From Pseudomonadota bacterium (GTDB lineage Bacteria; Pseudomonadota; Alphaproteobacteria; Rhizobiales; Beijerinckiaceae), in NCBI GenBank assembly GCA_023423995.1, contig JAFAEL010000003.1, positions 1 through 26,978 of the forward strand: 26,978 bases of DNA, read 5' to 3'. Under the pieces are notes generated by a model that worked only from the letters and a program-made list of their open reading frames with translations, had not been told where the DNA came from and searched no databases. Both the position numbers and the translations under genes were made by a program. This document shows, in pieces, positions 1 through 7,803 of this stretch (its first letter is position 1; the number at the start of each line of letters is the position of its first letter).

Positions 1-16
1 TGGCGGGGCTGTTCCC

Positions 17-1489
17 TCAGGCCATCGCTTTCGCCCGGGGGCGGGCAGCAAAGGGTAGCGCACTCTCCGGCTGTGAGCTTCCGATCGCCGCCCCGATGAG
101 GATGATCACCGGGACGCGCTCTGGAAGGTCGATCCCTTTGCGTAGTCCGGCGAGGTCGGAGCGCATCACGAGCTGATCCGCGCGGGAGACATTGGCCAGG
201 GCTGCAACGGGAGTGAAGGGCGGGAGCCCCTCCGCGATCAGGCGATCCGCCAGGGCGGCAGAGGTGCGGCGCCCCATATAGACCACGAGTGTCGCGTTCG
301 GATCCGCGAGCTTCCGGAAATCGAGATTGGACGGCAGGGCGCCGTGGCGGTCGTGCCCGGTGACGAAATGCAGGCGCTGTGCGTGGTCGCGGTGCGTGAG
401 CGACAGGTTGAGGGAGGCCGCCGCTGCGCTCGCCGTCGTCACGCCGGGCACGACGCGCACCGGGACGCCGGCCTCGCGGCAGGCTGCGACTTCCTCGCCG
501 CTGCGGCCGAATACGGCCGGATCGCCGCCCTTCAGCCTGACGACGCGCTCGCCTGCCAGGGCGAGGTCCACGATCAGGGACGAGATATCCTCTTGCCGGC
601 AGGCGGCCCCGTGCCCTTCCTTGCCGACATGGACCCGGCGCGCTTCGCGGCGCGCCAGCTCCAGCACGCCGGGCGTGACCAGCCGATCGTAGACGATGAC
701 GTCTGCCGCCTGGAGCTCGCGCATCGCCTTCAGAGTCAGCAGTTCCGGATCGCCCGGTCCGGCTCCGACGATCACCACCTCGCCGATCCGTCCATCGCCG
801 CTCGTCCCGGCGATCGATCCAGCGAGCCGCTCGAGTTCGGCCGGCAGCCGGCCGTCCGGGATGTTCAGCCGGAAGGCACGGTCCACGAACGCTTCCCAGA
901 AGAGGCGGCGGTCGGTTCGGCTCGGCAGGCGAGCTCGGAGTCGCTCGCGAAATCCCTTTGCGGCGGCCGCCCAGGCGGCCATCGAGCCGGGGAGGACTGC
1001 TTCGATACGGCGGCGGATCGCCTGGCCGAGAATCGGGGCGGCCCCGTCCGTCATGATGCCGATCACGACGGGAGAGCGGTTGACGATCGTGCCGAACTGG
1101 AAGTCGCAGAAGGCCGGATTGTCGATTACGTTGACGAGGAGGCCCCGAGCATGTGCAGCCTCGCGAAGGCGGGCTGCCTGCCCCGGATCTTCCTCGTCGG
1201 CCACGACGAGCGCCGCGCCGTCGAGATCTTCGGGCCGCCATTCGCGGCGGTGAAGCGCGATCGTGCCGTCGCTCGTCGCCGCTAGCGCCGCGAGATCCTC
1301 ATGCGGCTCGGGCGCGACGATGTCGAGCCGCGCTCCCGCCGCCGCGAGAAGCTCGGCCTTCCAGACCACCGGCTCCCCGCCGCCGACCAGCAGGACGCGC
1401 CGGCCTGCGAGGTCGAGAAAGATCGGCAGCTTCGCCAGCGGGGCGAGCCGGCGCGGGCGCGTCTCCGCGGGAGCGAGGGTCGGTGTCAT
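17..1489 (-). CDS. cysG: Sirohaem synthase CysG (490 aa)
   Basis: Multifunctional enzyme converting uroporphyrinogen III to sirohaem, the cofactor of CysI encoded just upstream. The N-terminal part (about residues 20-215) is the precorrin-2 dehydrogenase/ferrochelatase: a Rossmann GGGEPVVWKAELL stretch near residue 37, Asp98 in VVADEED, and IDNPAFCDF near 122-130. The C-terminal part (from about 236) is uroporphyrinogen-III C-methyltransferase, with GAGPGDPELLTLKA at 242-255, VRLKGGDP near 317 and VPGVTTASAAA near 347. The length is slightly above the E. coli protein. By my alignment, the position of the phosphorylated Ser128 of E. coli is Asp129 here. It follows cysI by 45 bp and is probably cotranscribed. 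The start at 1489 gives the complete N-terminal domain. The stop is 17 bp from the window edge, so further downstream genes of the operon cannot be seen. Confidence 0.95.
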   Translation of the reverse strand: MTPTLAPAETRPRRLAPLAKLPIFLDLAGRRVLLVGGGEPVVWKAELLAAAGARLDIVAPEPHEDLAALAATSDGTIALHRREWRPEDLDGAALVVADEEDPGQAARLREAAHARGLLVNVIDNPAFCDFQFGTIVNRSPVVIGIMTDGAAPILGQAIRRRIEAVLPGSMAAWAAAAKGFRERLRARLPSRTDRRLFWEAFVDRAFRLNIPDGRLPAELERLAGSIAGTSGDGRIGEVVIVGAGPGDPELLTLKAMRELQAADVIVYDRLVTPGVLELARREARRVHVGKEGHGAACRQEDISSLIVDLALAGERVVRLKGGDPAVFGRSGEEVAACREAGVPVRVVPGVTTASAAAASLNLSLTHRDHAQRLHFVTGHDRHGALPSNLDFRKLADPNATLVVYMGRRTSAALADRLIAEGLPPFTPVAALANVSRADQLVMRSDLAGLRKGIDLPERVPVIILIGAAIGSSQPESALPFAARPRAKAMA

Positions 1490-1523
1490 GAGCAGGGGCT
1501 CACAGATGTGGACGAGCAGGGGA

Positions 1524-1546
1524 GCCGCCGCAGCCTATGCGGCGGC
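1524..1546 (-). other. Perfect hairpin across the cysI stop codon
   Basis: GCCGCCGCA (1524-1532) and TGCGGCGGC (1538-1546) form a perfect 9-bp stem with a 5-base loop. The cysI stop codon (1535-1537) lies in the loop. On the minus-strand transcript no U-run follows, so it is not a standard intrinsic terminator for the cys operon. It could be a processing or stability element between cysI and cysG; this role is inferred from position only. Confidence 0.5.
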
Positions 1547-3268
1547 CTTTTGCGGTCCGACATCGTCGTGGAAGTTGCGACCGGCCTCGGTCCTGGCGAC
1601 GAAACCCGCCCGGGTGACGAAGTCGCCGAAGCGCTCGCCGTCTGTCCGCTCCTTCGCATAAGCCGCGAAGAGCGGGTCGAGCGCCGCCGTGATGGCGGCC
1701 TCGTCGGCATCGTCGAGATAGAGCTTCGACAGCCGCGAGCCGTCGAAGGCCGCGCCGAGATAGAGATTGTAGCGGCCCGGCCCCTTACCGACGAGGCCGA
1801 TCTCGGCGATGTAGGGCCGGGCGCAGCCGTTCGGGCAGCCAGTCATGCGGATGGTGATCTCGTCCTCGACGAGGCCGTGCGCCGCGAGGCGTTCCTCGAG
1901 GATCGTCACCAAGCTCGGCAGGTAGCGCTCGCTTTCGGCCAGCGCGAGGCCGCAGGTCGGAAGCGCGACGCAGGCCATGGCGTTCCGGCGCAGCGCGCCC
2001 GTGTGCGACGTCAGCCCGAACTCGGCGACGAGGGCGTCGATCTCGGCGCGCATCTCGGGCGCGACATTCGCCACGATGACGTTCTGGTTGGCCGTGAGCC
2101 GGAACTCGCCCTCGTGCAGCTCGGCGATGCGCCGGAGCCCCGAGAGGAGCTGCGGCCCGCCCGGGATGTCGCGGATGCGGCCGTTCTCGATGAACAGCGT
2201 CAGGTGCAGGCGCCCGTTCTCGCCCTCGGTCCAGCCGTAGCGGTCGCCGTTGCTGTCGAAGCGAAACGGACGCGGGTCCTCGAAGGTGCGGCCGACCCGC
2301 TTCTCCACCTCGGCCCGGAAGGCCGCGAGCCCGTGCTTCTCGATCGTGTATTTGAGCCGCGCCGCCTTGCGGTTGGAGCGGTCGCCCCAGTCGCGCTGCA
2401 CCGTCATGACCGCTTCGGCGACCTTCACGGCGTATTCCGGCTCGCAGAAAAGCATCACGTCGGCGAGGCGCGGATAGGTCTCGGGCTCGCCATGGGTCAT
2501 GCCCATGCCGCCGCCGACCGTCACGTTCCAGCCGAGCACCTGACCGGCCTCGTCGAGGATCGCGATGAAGCCGAGGTCGTGCGCGAAGATGTCGACCTCG
2601 TTCGACGGCGGAACCGCCACGACCGTCTTGAACTTCCGCGGCAAGTAGGTACGGCCGTAGATCGGCTCGCCCTCGTCCTCGCCCCCGACCACCCGCTCGC
2701 CATCGAGCCAGATCTCGCGCCAGGCCCCTGTCTTCGGGAGCAATTCGTCCGACAGCCGCTTGGCAAGATCGTGAGCGGCTGCGTGCGCGCCGGATTGGTG
2801 CGGGTTCGTGGCTGCGAGCACGTTCCGGTTGACGTCGCCGCAGGCCGCGATGGTGTCGAGAAGCGCTGAATCGATGGCGCGCATCGTCCGCTTCAGGTTC
2901 GACTTGATGACCCCGTGGTACTGGAAGGTCTGACGCGTCGTGGCCCGCAGCGAGCCATTGGCGTAGGTGGTCGCGATGTCGTCGAGGATCAGCCACTGCT
3001 TCGGCGTGACGACCCCGCCCGGGATCCGCAGGCGGATCATGAAGGAATAGGCCTTCTCGAGCTTCTTCTTCGTGCGCTCGGCCCTGAGGTCGCGGTCGTC
3101 CTGCAGGTACATCCCGTGGAACTTCACGAGCTGGCCGTCATCGTCGGAGATCGCCCCGGTGACGTCCTTCAGGATGCCTTCGGCAAGGGTCCCGCGCAGG
3201 TAGCCGGAGGCTTCCTTGATGTGCTCGTTGCGAGAGAGCTGGTTCTTGATCTCGGTTTCGTCGGGCAT
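1535..3268 (-). CDS. cysI: Sulfite reductase hemoprotein subunit CysI (577 aa)
   Basis: Catalytic sirohaem/[4Fe-4S] subunit that reduces sulfite to sulfide with six electrons delivered by CysJ, in cytoplasmic assimilatory sulfur metabolism. The four cluster ligands are visible as Cys433, Cys439 (CVALPTC) and Cys478, Cys482 (CPNGC), each one residue from the E. coli CysI numbering. Sirohaem/substrate-site regions include the Arg-rich stretch RATTRQTFQYHG near 108-119 and LTANQNVIVANV near 391. The length fits the CysI family (about 570 aa). GAAGG about 8 bases upstream of the ATG at 3266-3268 supports the start. It lies between cysJ (upstream, spacer 3269-3351 filled by a palindromic repeat) and cysG. 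The family includes nitrite reductases, but the adjacent cysJ makes sulfite the likely substrate. Confidence 0.95.
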   Translation of the reverse strand: MPDETEIKNQLSRNEHIKEASGYLRGTLAEGILKDVTGAISDDDGQLVKFHGMYLQDDRDLRAERTKKKLEKAYSFMIRLRIPGGVVTPKQWLILDDIATTYANGSLRATTRQTFQYHGVIKSNLKRTMRAIDSALLDTIAACGDVNRNVLAATNPHQSGAHAAAHDLAKRLSDELLPKTGAWREIWLDGERVVGGEDEGEPIYGRTYLPRKFKTVVAVPPSNEVDIFAHDLGFIAILDEAGQVLGWNVTVGGGMGMTHGEPETYPRLADVMLFCEPEYAVKVAEAVMTVQRDWGDRSNRKAARLKYTIEKHGLAAFRAEVEKRVGRTFEDPRPFRFDSNGDRYGWTEGENGRLHLTLFIENGRIRDIPGGPQLLSGLRRIAELHEGEFRLTANQNVIVANVAPEMRAEIDALVAEFGLTSHTGALRRNAMACVALPTCGLALAESERYLPSLVTILEERLAAHGLVEDEITIRMTGCPNGCARPYIAEIGLVGKGPGRYNLYLGAAFDGSRLSKLYLDDADEAAITAALDPLFAAYAKERTDGERFGDFVTRAGFVARTEAGRNFHDDVGPQKAAA

Positions 3269-3283
3269 AGAAAATACCTTCGT

Positions 3284-3344
3284 CCGCTCATGCCGGCGAA
3301 AGCCGGCATCCAGCCTGGACCCCGGCTTTCGCCGGGGTGAGCGG
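3284..3344. repeat. 61-bp compound palindromic repeat in the cysJ-cysI spacer
   Basis: The outer arms CCGCTCA (3284-3290) and TGAGCGG (3338-3344) are perfect inverted repeats. Inside are two hairpins, TGCCGGC-GAAA-GCCGGCA (3291-3308) and CCCCGGC-TTTC-GCCGGGG, joined by the small palindrome TCCAG-C-CTGGA. The unit can fold as a cruciform. In translation it reads MPAKAGIQ or GFRRG-like peptides, a hallmark of a dispersed palindromic repeat found in many proteobacterial genomes (established knowledge). It probably sits in the cysJI mRNA, where it may change stability or relative expression of the two subunits. Confidence 0.8.
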
Positions 3345-3351
3345 GGGAGTT

Positions 3352-5112
3352 TCAGTACACGTCGGTCAGGTAGCGCTTCTCGCGCTCGAGCTGGCGCACG
3401 GCATCCTCCGCCACCTCGGGCGAGGTCGCCTTGACCTCGGCGAAGACAGCAACGAGCGCATTGCGGACATCCTTCGCCATCGCCTTGGCGTCACCGCAGA
3501 CGTAGAAGGACGCGCCGCCCTCGATCCAATCGACCAGCTCCCGCTGCCGCGCTCGGATCCGGTCCTGGACGTAGATCTTCTCCGGCTGGTCGCGCGAGAA
3601 GGCGAGGTCGATGCGCGTGAGACTGCCTTCTTCCAGCGCCTCCTGCCATTCGAGCTGGTACAGGAAGTCGTGCGTGAAGTGGCGGTCGCCGAAGAACAGC
3701 CACGAGCGGCCGCTTGCGCCGATGGCCCGGCGCTCCTGCACGAAGGCCCTGAAGGGCGCGACCCCCGTGCCCGGCCCGACCATGATGATGTCCGTGGCCG
3801 GATCGGCCGGCAGCCTGAAATGCCGGTTCGGCTTGAGCCGCACCTTCAGCTTGGCACCCGTCTTGATCCGGTCGGCCACGTGGGTCGAGGCGACGCCGCT
3901 CCGCGCCCGGCCGTGGGTCGCATACCGCACTGCCGAGATCAGGAGGTGCGCCTCGTCCTCGAACTCCTTGCGCGACGACGCGATCGAGTAGGCGCGCGGG
4001 GGGAGGGGGCGCGTGATCTCGCCCAGATACTCTGCGGAGAGCGCGGCCGGGTAGGTTTCCAGGAGGTCGACCAGGTGCCGGCCCTCGATCCAGGCGCGCG
4101 CCTCGCCGGATTCGAGCAGGCGGCGCGCATCCGCATGGCCGGTCGCCTTGATGAAGCGCTCGATCGTGGCGGATGAGAGCGTGGTGATGTCGCGCTCCGC
4201 GATCAGCATCCGCCGGAGCGCTTCGTCGCCGGAGAGACCGGCCGCCTTGAGAACATGGTCCACGAGTTCCGGGTCGTTCTCCGGGTAGAGTTCGAGCGAG
4301 TCCCCCGGCTCGTAGGCCGGAGCGCCATCCTCGAAGGACAGCGCGAGGTGGATCGTCTCCTTGTCGGACCGGGACGAGTTCAGGTTGACGTGCTCGGTCA
4401 CCTCGGCGCTGACCGGTTCTCGGCTAGGCTCCGCGCCGCCCCGGCCGGCGAAATCGATCGCGACGACGTTGCCGGCCTGCGGCTCCGGCGCGGCGGGCGC
4501 GAGCGTCTCGACCGCGCCCTTGATCCAGCTGGCGGCGCCCTTTTCGAAGTCGAGATCGAGGTCGACCCGCTCGACCGCCCGGCTAGCCCCGAGTTCTGCA
4601 AGCCGCTCGTCGATCTTCTTCCCGACGGCGCAGAACTCGACATAGGCCGTATCCCCGAGCGCCAGGACGCCAAAATCGACGCCCTCGAGGCGGGGGGCGC
4701 TCGGGCCCATCAGGTCGGCGTAGCCGCCCGCGGCACGGCCGGGGGGCTCGCCTTCGCCCCAGGTCGCCGCGATGACGATCAGGTGCTTCGCCTTCGGCAG
4801 GTCGGCGAGGTCGAGATCGGCGAAATCCACGATCCTGGGCTTCAAGCCGCTCTTCCGGGCGAGCTTTGCCGTGTCGTTCGCCAGCCTCTCGGAATTGCCG
4901 GACTCGCTTGCGAACAGGATTGTCAGCGGCTCTGAGGCGCGCGGCGGCGATGACGGCTGGGCCGGCGTGCCCGCCTGGGCATCGAGGCCCGCGAGGAACC
5001 CGGTTAGCCACGCGCGCTGGACCGCGGACGATCCCGCAAGAATGCGATCGAGAGTGGAGAGGTCCTCGTCTGCGAAGGGCGCCGAACGAGGCAGAAGAGC
5101 GGGCTGAGCCAT
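3352..5112 (-). CDS. cysJ: Sulfite reductase flavoprotein subunit CysJ (586 aa)
   Basis: NADPH-to-hemoprotein electron carrier (FAD and FMN) of assimilatory sulfite reductase. The domain order is an N-terminal leader of about 60 residues, a flavodoxin-like FMN domain (ILFASESGNSERLAN from about 65), a connecting/FAD domain with RAYSIASS, an NADPH-binding domain with GPGTGVAPFRAFVQERRA, and the C-terminal end KRYLTDVY typical of CysJ and cytochrome P450 reductase relatives. The length is near E. coli CysJ (599 aa). It is the first gene of the cysJ-cysI-cysG unit. No clear Shine-Dalgarno precedes the ATG at 5110-5112. A promoter-like -10 ends only five bases upstream, so a leaderless message is possible. 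Confidence 0.95.
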   Translation of the reverse strand: MAQPALLPRSAPFADEDLSTLDRILAGSSAVQRAWLTGFLAGLDAQAGTPAQPSSPPRASEPLTILFASESGNSERLANDTAKLARKSGLKPRIVDFADLDLADLPKAKHLIVIAATWGEGEPPGRAAGGYADLMGPSAPRLEGVDFGVLALGDTAYVEFCAVGKKIDERLAELGASRAVERVDLDLDFEKGAASWIKGAVETLAPAAPEPQAGNVVAIDFAGRGGAEPSREPVSAEVTEHVNLNSSRSDKETIHLALSFEDGAPAYEPGDSLELYPENDPELVDHVLKAAGLSGDEALRRMLIAERDITTLSSATIERFIKATGHADARRLLESGEARAWIEGRHLVDLLETYPAALSAEYLGEITRPLPPRAYSIASSRKEFEDEAHLLISAVRYATHGRARSGVASTHVADRIKTGAKLKVRLKPNRHFRLPADPATDIIMVGPGTGVAPFRAFVQERRAIGASGRSWLFFGDRHFTHDFLYQLEWQEALEEGSLTRIDLAFSRDQPEKIYVQDRIRARQRELVDWIEGGASFYVCGDAKAMAKDVRNALVAVFAEVKATSPEVAEDAVRQLEREKRYLTDVY

Positions 5113-5117
5113 TTGCT

Positions 5118-5147
5118 CTTATATCGGCCGGAAAATACGCCGATCAA
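5118..5147 (-). promoter_or_regulatory. Candidate promoter of the cysJIG unit
   Basis: Read on the minus strand: TTGATC (5147-5142), an 18-base spacer, then TATAAG (5123-5118), followed after AGCAA by the cysJ ATG. The match to sigma-70 consensus is moderate. If used, transcription would begin at or next to the start codon. This is inference from consensus resemblance only. Confidence 0.3.
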
Positions 5148-5282
5148 CGAAACGTCCTTGTGAATTACTACAGGTCTAGAGACGGTATCGCTCCCTGAAG
5201 GACTTTGAAGAGAGAGTTGTTCTCCCGCGCGCAACCAGCCCTTGCTTCATCCGTTGGCCCGCGGGGAAAGCTGAAAGCCGTT

Positions 5283-5915
5283 ATGCCGCACCTCGTTCTG
5301 CTTGGTGACTCGATCTTCGACAACAAGGCCTATGTCGGCAGCGGACCCGATGTCGCCGCGCAGGTTCGCGACGATCTCCCGAAGGACTGGCAGGTCACCC
5401 TGTGCGCCGTCGACGGCGCAACCGTGGGGAGCGTCGGGAGCCAGCTCGCGCGCGTGCCGGCCGATGCCACGCATCTCGTGCTCAGTGTCGGCGGGAACGA
5501 TGCGCTCGGCTACTCGGCCGTACTAAGCCAGCCCGCGCGATCCGTCGCCGAGGTGCTCGAGACGCTCGGAGAGCTGAGCCGCGCCTTCGAGCGGGATTAC
5601 CGGCTGATGCTCGACCTCGTCCTCGCCCGCCGGCTCCCGACCGCAATCTGCACGATCTACAATCCCAACTATCCTGATCCGGCGCTGCAGCGTCTCTCGG
5701 TGTCGGCGCTGGCGCACATGAACGACCCGATCGTGCGGATCGCCATCGAAGCGGCGCTGCCGCTGATCGACCTGCGGCTGGTCTGCACGGAGCCGGCCGA
5801 CTACGCCAACCCGATCGAGCCCTCGTCGCGCGGCGGCGAGAAGATCGCCGCCGCGATCAGTGCAGTGGTGCTCAGCGGCGATGTCCGGCGCGAGCAGCCG
5901 TTCGTCCTGCGCTGA
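5283..5915 (+). CDS. SGNH/GDSL-like hydrolase with altered His motif (210 aa)
   Basis: SGNH-fold protein of unknown substrate, probably cytoplasmic (no signal peptide). Block I LLGDSIFDN has the nucleophile Ser10, and block III is GGND at 70-73. The block V region reads NPIEPSSRGGEKIA (176-189). It aligns with the usual DxxHP...G..KIA but has Asn for Asp and Glu179 for the catalytic His, so the classical dyad looks absent. I chose the ATG at 5283 because GDS then falls at residues 8-10 as in the family and GGGGAAAG lies upstream. A longer frame from a TTG at 5205 adds 26 unlike residues. It is divergent from cysJ and convergent with the M23 gene, six bases apart. Confidence 0.75.
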   Translation: MPHLVLLGDSIFDNKAYVGSGPDVAAQVRDDLPKDWQVTLCAVDGATVGSVGSQLARVPADATHLVLSVGGNDALGYSAVLSQPARSVAEVLETLGELSRAFERDYRLMLDLVLARRLPTAICTIYNPNYPDPALQRLSVSALAHMNDPIVRIAIEAALPLIDLRLVCTEPADYANPIEPSSRGGEKIAAAISAVVLSGDVRREQPFVLR

Positions 5916-5921
5916 GCCGGA

Positions 5922-7121
5922 TCAGCCGTCCGTCCGGCGCATCAGCCGTCCGGCCTCGAGAAACCGAACCGGGTTGACGGGCTCGCCGGCCACGCGGGTC
6001 TCGTAATGGAGGTGCGGCCCCGTGGAGCGGCCCGTCGAGCCCGTGAGCCCGATGACCTGCCCGGCGGCAACCCGGTCGCCCGGGGAGACCAGGAAGCTCA
6101 TCAGGTGGCCATAGCGCGTCACGATGCCGTTGCCGTGATCGATCTCGACGAGGTTGCCGTACCCGCCGGAATACTCGGCCGTCACCACGCGGCCCGCACC
6201 CGTGGCCCGGGCGGGAGTGCCGGTCTCGGCCCGGAAATCGACTCCGGTATGAAGCGCCGGGCCGCGCGTGAACGGGTCGAAGCGGGTACCGAACCCGCTC
6301 GTATGCTCGACCTCGCCTTCGAGCGGCCGCCGGAGCGGCAGCGTCCGGACCAGCCCGTCGAGGCGCCTGATCTCGGCCATGCTGGAGCCGAGATCGGCGA
6401 GAAGGAAGCCCATCGGGCCTGCCTCCGGCGTGACCTCGACCGGGACGAGTGGCCCTCCGATGCCGCCGTCGCGGCCGATCGAGGCAGAAAGATCCAGCCC
6501 CGTCGCATCGAGGGCGGAACGCATCTGCGACAGCCGCGTCCGCGCCGCCCGGCCCAATGTCTTGACGATCTCGATCTCGTCGGCTCCTGCTGCCTCGAGC
6601 TTCTTCTCCAGGGCGCTGAGGCGATCGCGGGGAGCCGGGCCCGTGTCGGTCGCCGCACGTTCGTTTCGGAGCCTGAGTTCGGGGGGCGAGGCAGGTCGCG
6701 TTGCCGCTGCCGCTGCGCTGGGCAGGGCTTCTCCCGGCGAGGCCAGGCCGGCCTGTTCCGCAGCCGTCCGCAGCCAGGCCTGCCGCGCCTCGATCTCTGC
6801 CTGGCGCGCCGCAACGGCGGTGACGCGTGAGTCGAAGGTCCTGCGCTCGACGAGGTTCTGCGTGATCTCCCGCTCGAGCCGGGCCGCCAAATGGGCGATC
6901 CGATCCTCGTAGGTGAACCGCATCTCCGTCTCGCGCACGAAGACCCGCTGCGCGATATCGTCCCGGAAGGTGATGTACCAGGTGGCGGCGCCGGCCCAGG
7001 CCAGGGTCATGGCGACGGCGAAGCCGGCACCGAATACGGCACGCCGGCTGAGCAGGATTCCGGAGCGGGACGCGGTGGAACTGGCCGGAGAAGGTCGGCT
7101 GGCGTGCGGGTGGGAGCGCAT
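5922..7121 (-). CDS. M23 (LytM) family peptidase, membrane-anchored (399 aa)
   Basis: Probable periplasmic peptidoglycan endopeptidase or LytM regulator acting in cell-wall remodelling. A single N-terminal membrane segment (about residues 28-50) is followed by a helical, coiled-coil-prone region (about 55-200, rich in E/R/A) and a C-terminal M23 domain from about 275. All zinc-site and catalytic residues are present: His291 and Asp295 in HTGVD, His339 in RYGHL, and His370/His372 in GPHLHYE, so it should be active rather than a degenerate activator. Its end meets the SGNH gene tail to tail. It is downstream of the peroxiredoxin gene on the same strand with a 63-bp spacer. The closest known type is the MepM/DipM-like group; the exact orthologue is uncertain. 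Confidence 0.88.
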   Translation of the reverse strand: MRSHPHASRPSPASSTASRSGILLSRRAVFGAGFAVAMTLAWAGAATWYITFRDDIAQRVFVRETEMRFTYEDRIAHLAARLEREITQNLVERRTFDSRVTAVAARQAEIEARQAWLRTAAEQAGLASPGEALPSAAAAATRPASPPELRLRNERAATDTGPAPRDRLSALEKKLEAAGADEIEIVKTLGRAARTRLSQMRSALDATGLDLSASIGRDGGIGGPLVPVEVTPEAGPMGFLLADLGSSMAEIRRLDGLVRTLPLRRPLEGEVEHTSGFGTRFDPFTRGPALHTGVDFRAETGTPARATGAGRVVTAEYSGGYGNLVEIDHGNGIVTRYGHLMSFLVSPGDRVAAGQVIGLTGSTGRSTGPHLHYETRVAGEPVNPVRFLEAGRLMRRTDG

Positions 7122-7184
7122 GGGACCGTCGTGGAAGGCGGCCCCATCACACCTGGTTAGGGTTAAGGATCGTACAATTGCGCC

Positions 7185-7649
7185 TCACATGGCGCGCACG
7201 GCCTCAAGCACCTCCTTGGCATGGCCGGGTACCTTCACCTTCGACCAGATGCGCGCAATGCGGCCGTCGGGGCCGATCAGCACCGTCGTACGCTCCACGC
7301 CCATGTACTTCCGGCCGTACATGCTCTTCTCGACCCAGACCCCATAGGCCTGCAATGTCTCCTTGGCCTCGTCCGACAGAAGCGTGAGCTCCAGACCGTG
7401 CTTTCCGGAGAACTTGGTGTGGCTCTTCGGGCTGTCTGGGGACATACCGATCACCTCCGCGCCCGCGAATGCGAACTCTGCCTTGAGCTGATTGAACTCG
7501 ATCGCTTCCTGCGTGCAGCCGCTGGTGTCGTCCTTCGGGTAGAAATAGAGCACCACCTTGCGGCCGGCGAAGCTCGCCAGGGTGATGGGTTGGCCGCTGG
7601 CCCCGGGGAGCGTGAATGCCGGCGCGGGAGATCCGACTTCGAGCTGCAT
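7185..7649 (-). CDS. bcp: Bcp/PrxQ-type peroxiredoxin, single cysteine (154 aa)
   Basis: Thiol peroxidase that detoxifies H2O2 and organic hydroperoxides in the cytoplasm. The thioredoxin fold and peroxidatic Cys45 are in YPKDDTSGCTQEA; later motifs are VIGMSPDSPKSH and GVWVEKSMYGRKYMGVERTTVLI. The residue five positions on, which is the resolving Cys in E. coli Bcp (Cys50), is Ile50, and no other Cys occurs, so this is a 1-Cys form that needs an external thiol partner. The start at 7649 is preceded by GGAAGG six bases upstream. The frame stays open 57 codons further upstream, but that part is unlike the family. It is divergent from the AsmA-like gene, with a 154-bp shared regulatory space. 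Confidence 0.92.
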   Translation of the reverse strand: MQLEVGSPAPAFTLPGASGQPITLASFAGRKVVLYFYPKDDTSGCTQEAIEFNQLKAEFAFAGAEVIGMSPDSPKSHTKFSGKHGLELTLLSDEAKETLQAYGVWVEKSMYGRKYMGVERTTVLIGPDGRIARIWSKVKVPGHAKEVLEAVRAM

Positions 7650-7693
7650 CGCTCGCCTTCCTTTCGACCTAATGACTTGATTGATGACGCTTT

Positions 7694-7725
7694 CTCGCCG
7701 TTTACCGATTTCCCGGCACGGCGAG
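7694..7725. promoter_or_regulatory. Inverted repeat in the bcp / AsmA-like divergent region
   Basis: CTCGCCGT (7694-7701) and ACGGCGAG (7718-7725) are a perfect 8-bp inverted repeat with a 16-base spacer, lying in the 154-bp region between two divergent genes. It could be an operator or a 5' UTR hairpin of the bcp message. No known regulator motif was recognised. Confidence 0.3.
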
Positions 7726-7803
7726 GTACTCTCTAATCCGTCTCGCGCCGTCAGCCGAATCACAGGCTGCTGATCCCTGACGAGTGTCTTTGTTCGAGGG
7801 TGG

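Noticed and set aside
1301..2869. 522-codon plus-strand frame over cysG/cysI
   Set aside because: Shadow of cysI, whose cluster ligands are intact on the other strand.
5205..5282. TTG start adding 26 residues to the SGNH protein
   Set aside because: It displaces the GDS block from the N-terminus, and the extra residues look like untranslated leader.
5113..5282. Possible SAM or other riboswitch before cysJ
   Set aside because: No aptamer-like pairing pattern was seen, and the promoter candidate leaves no room for a leader.
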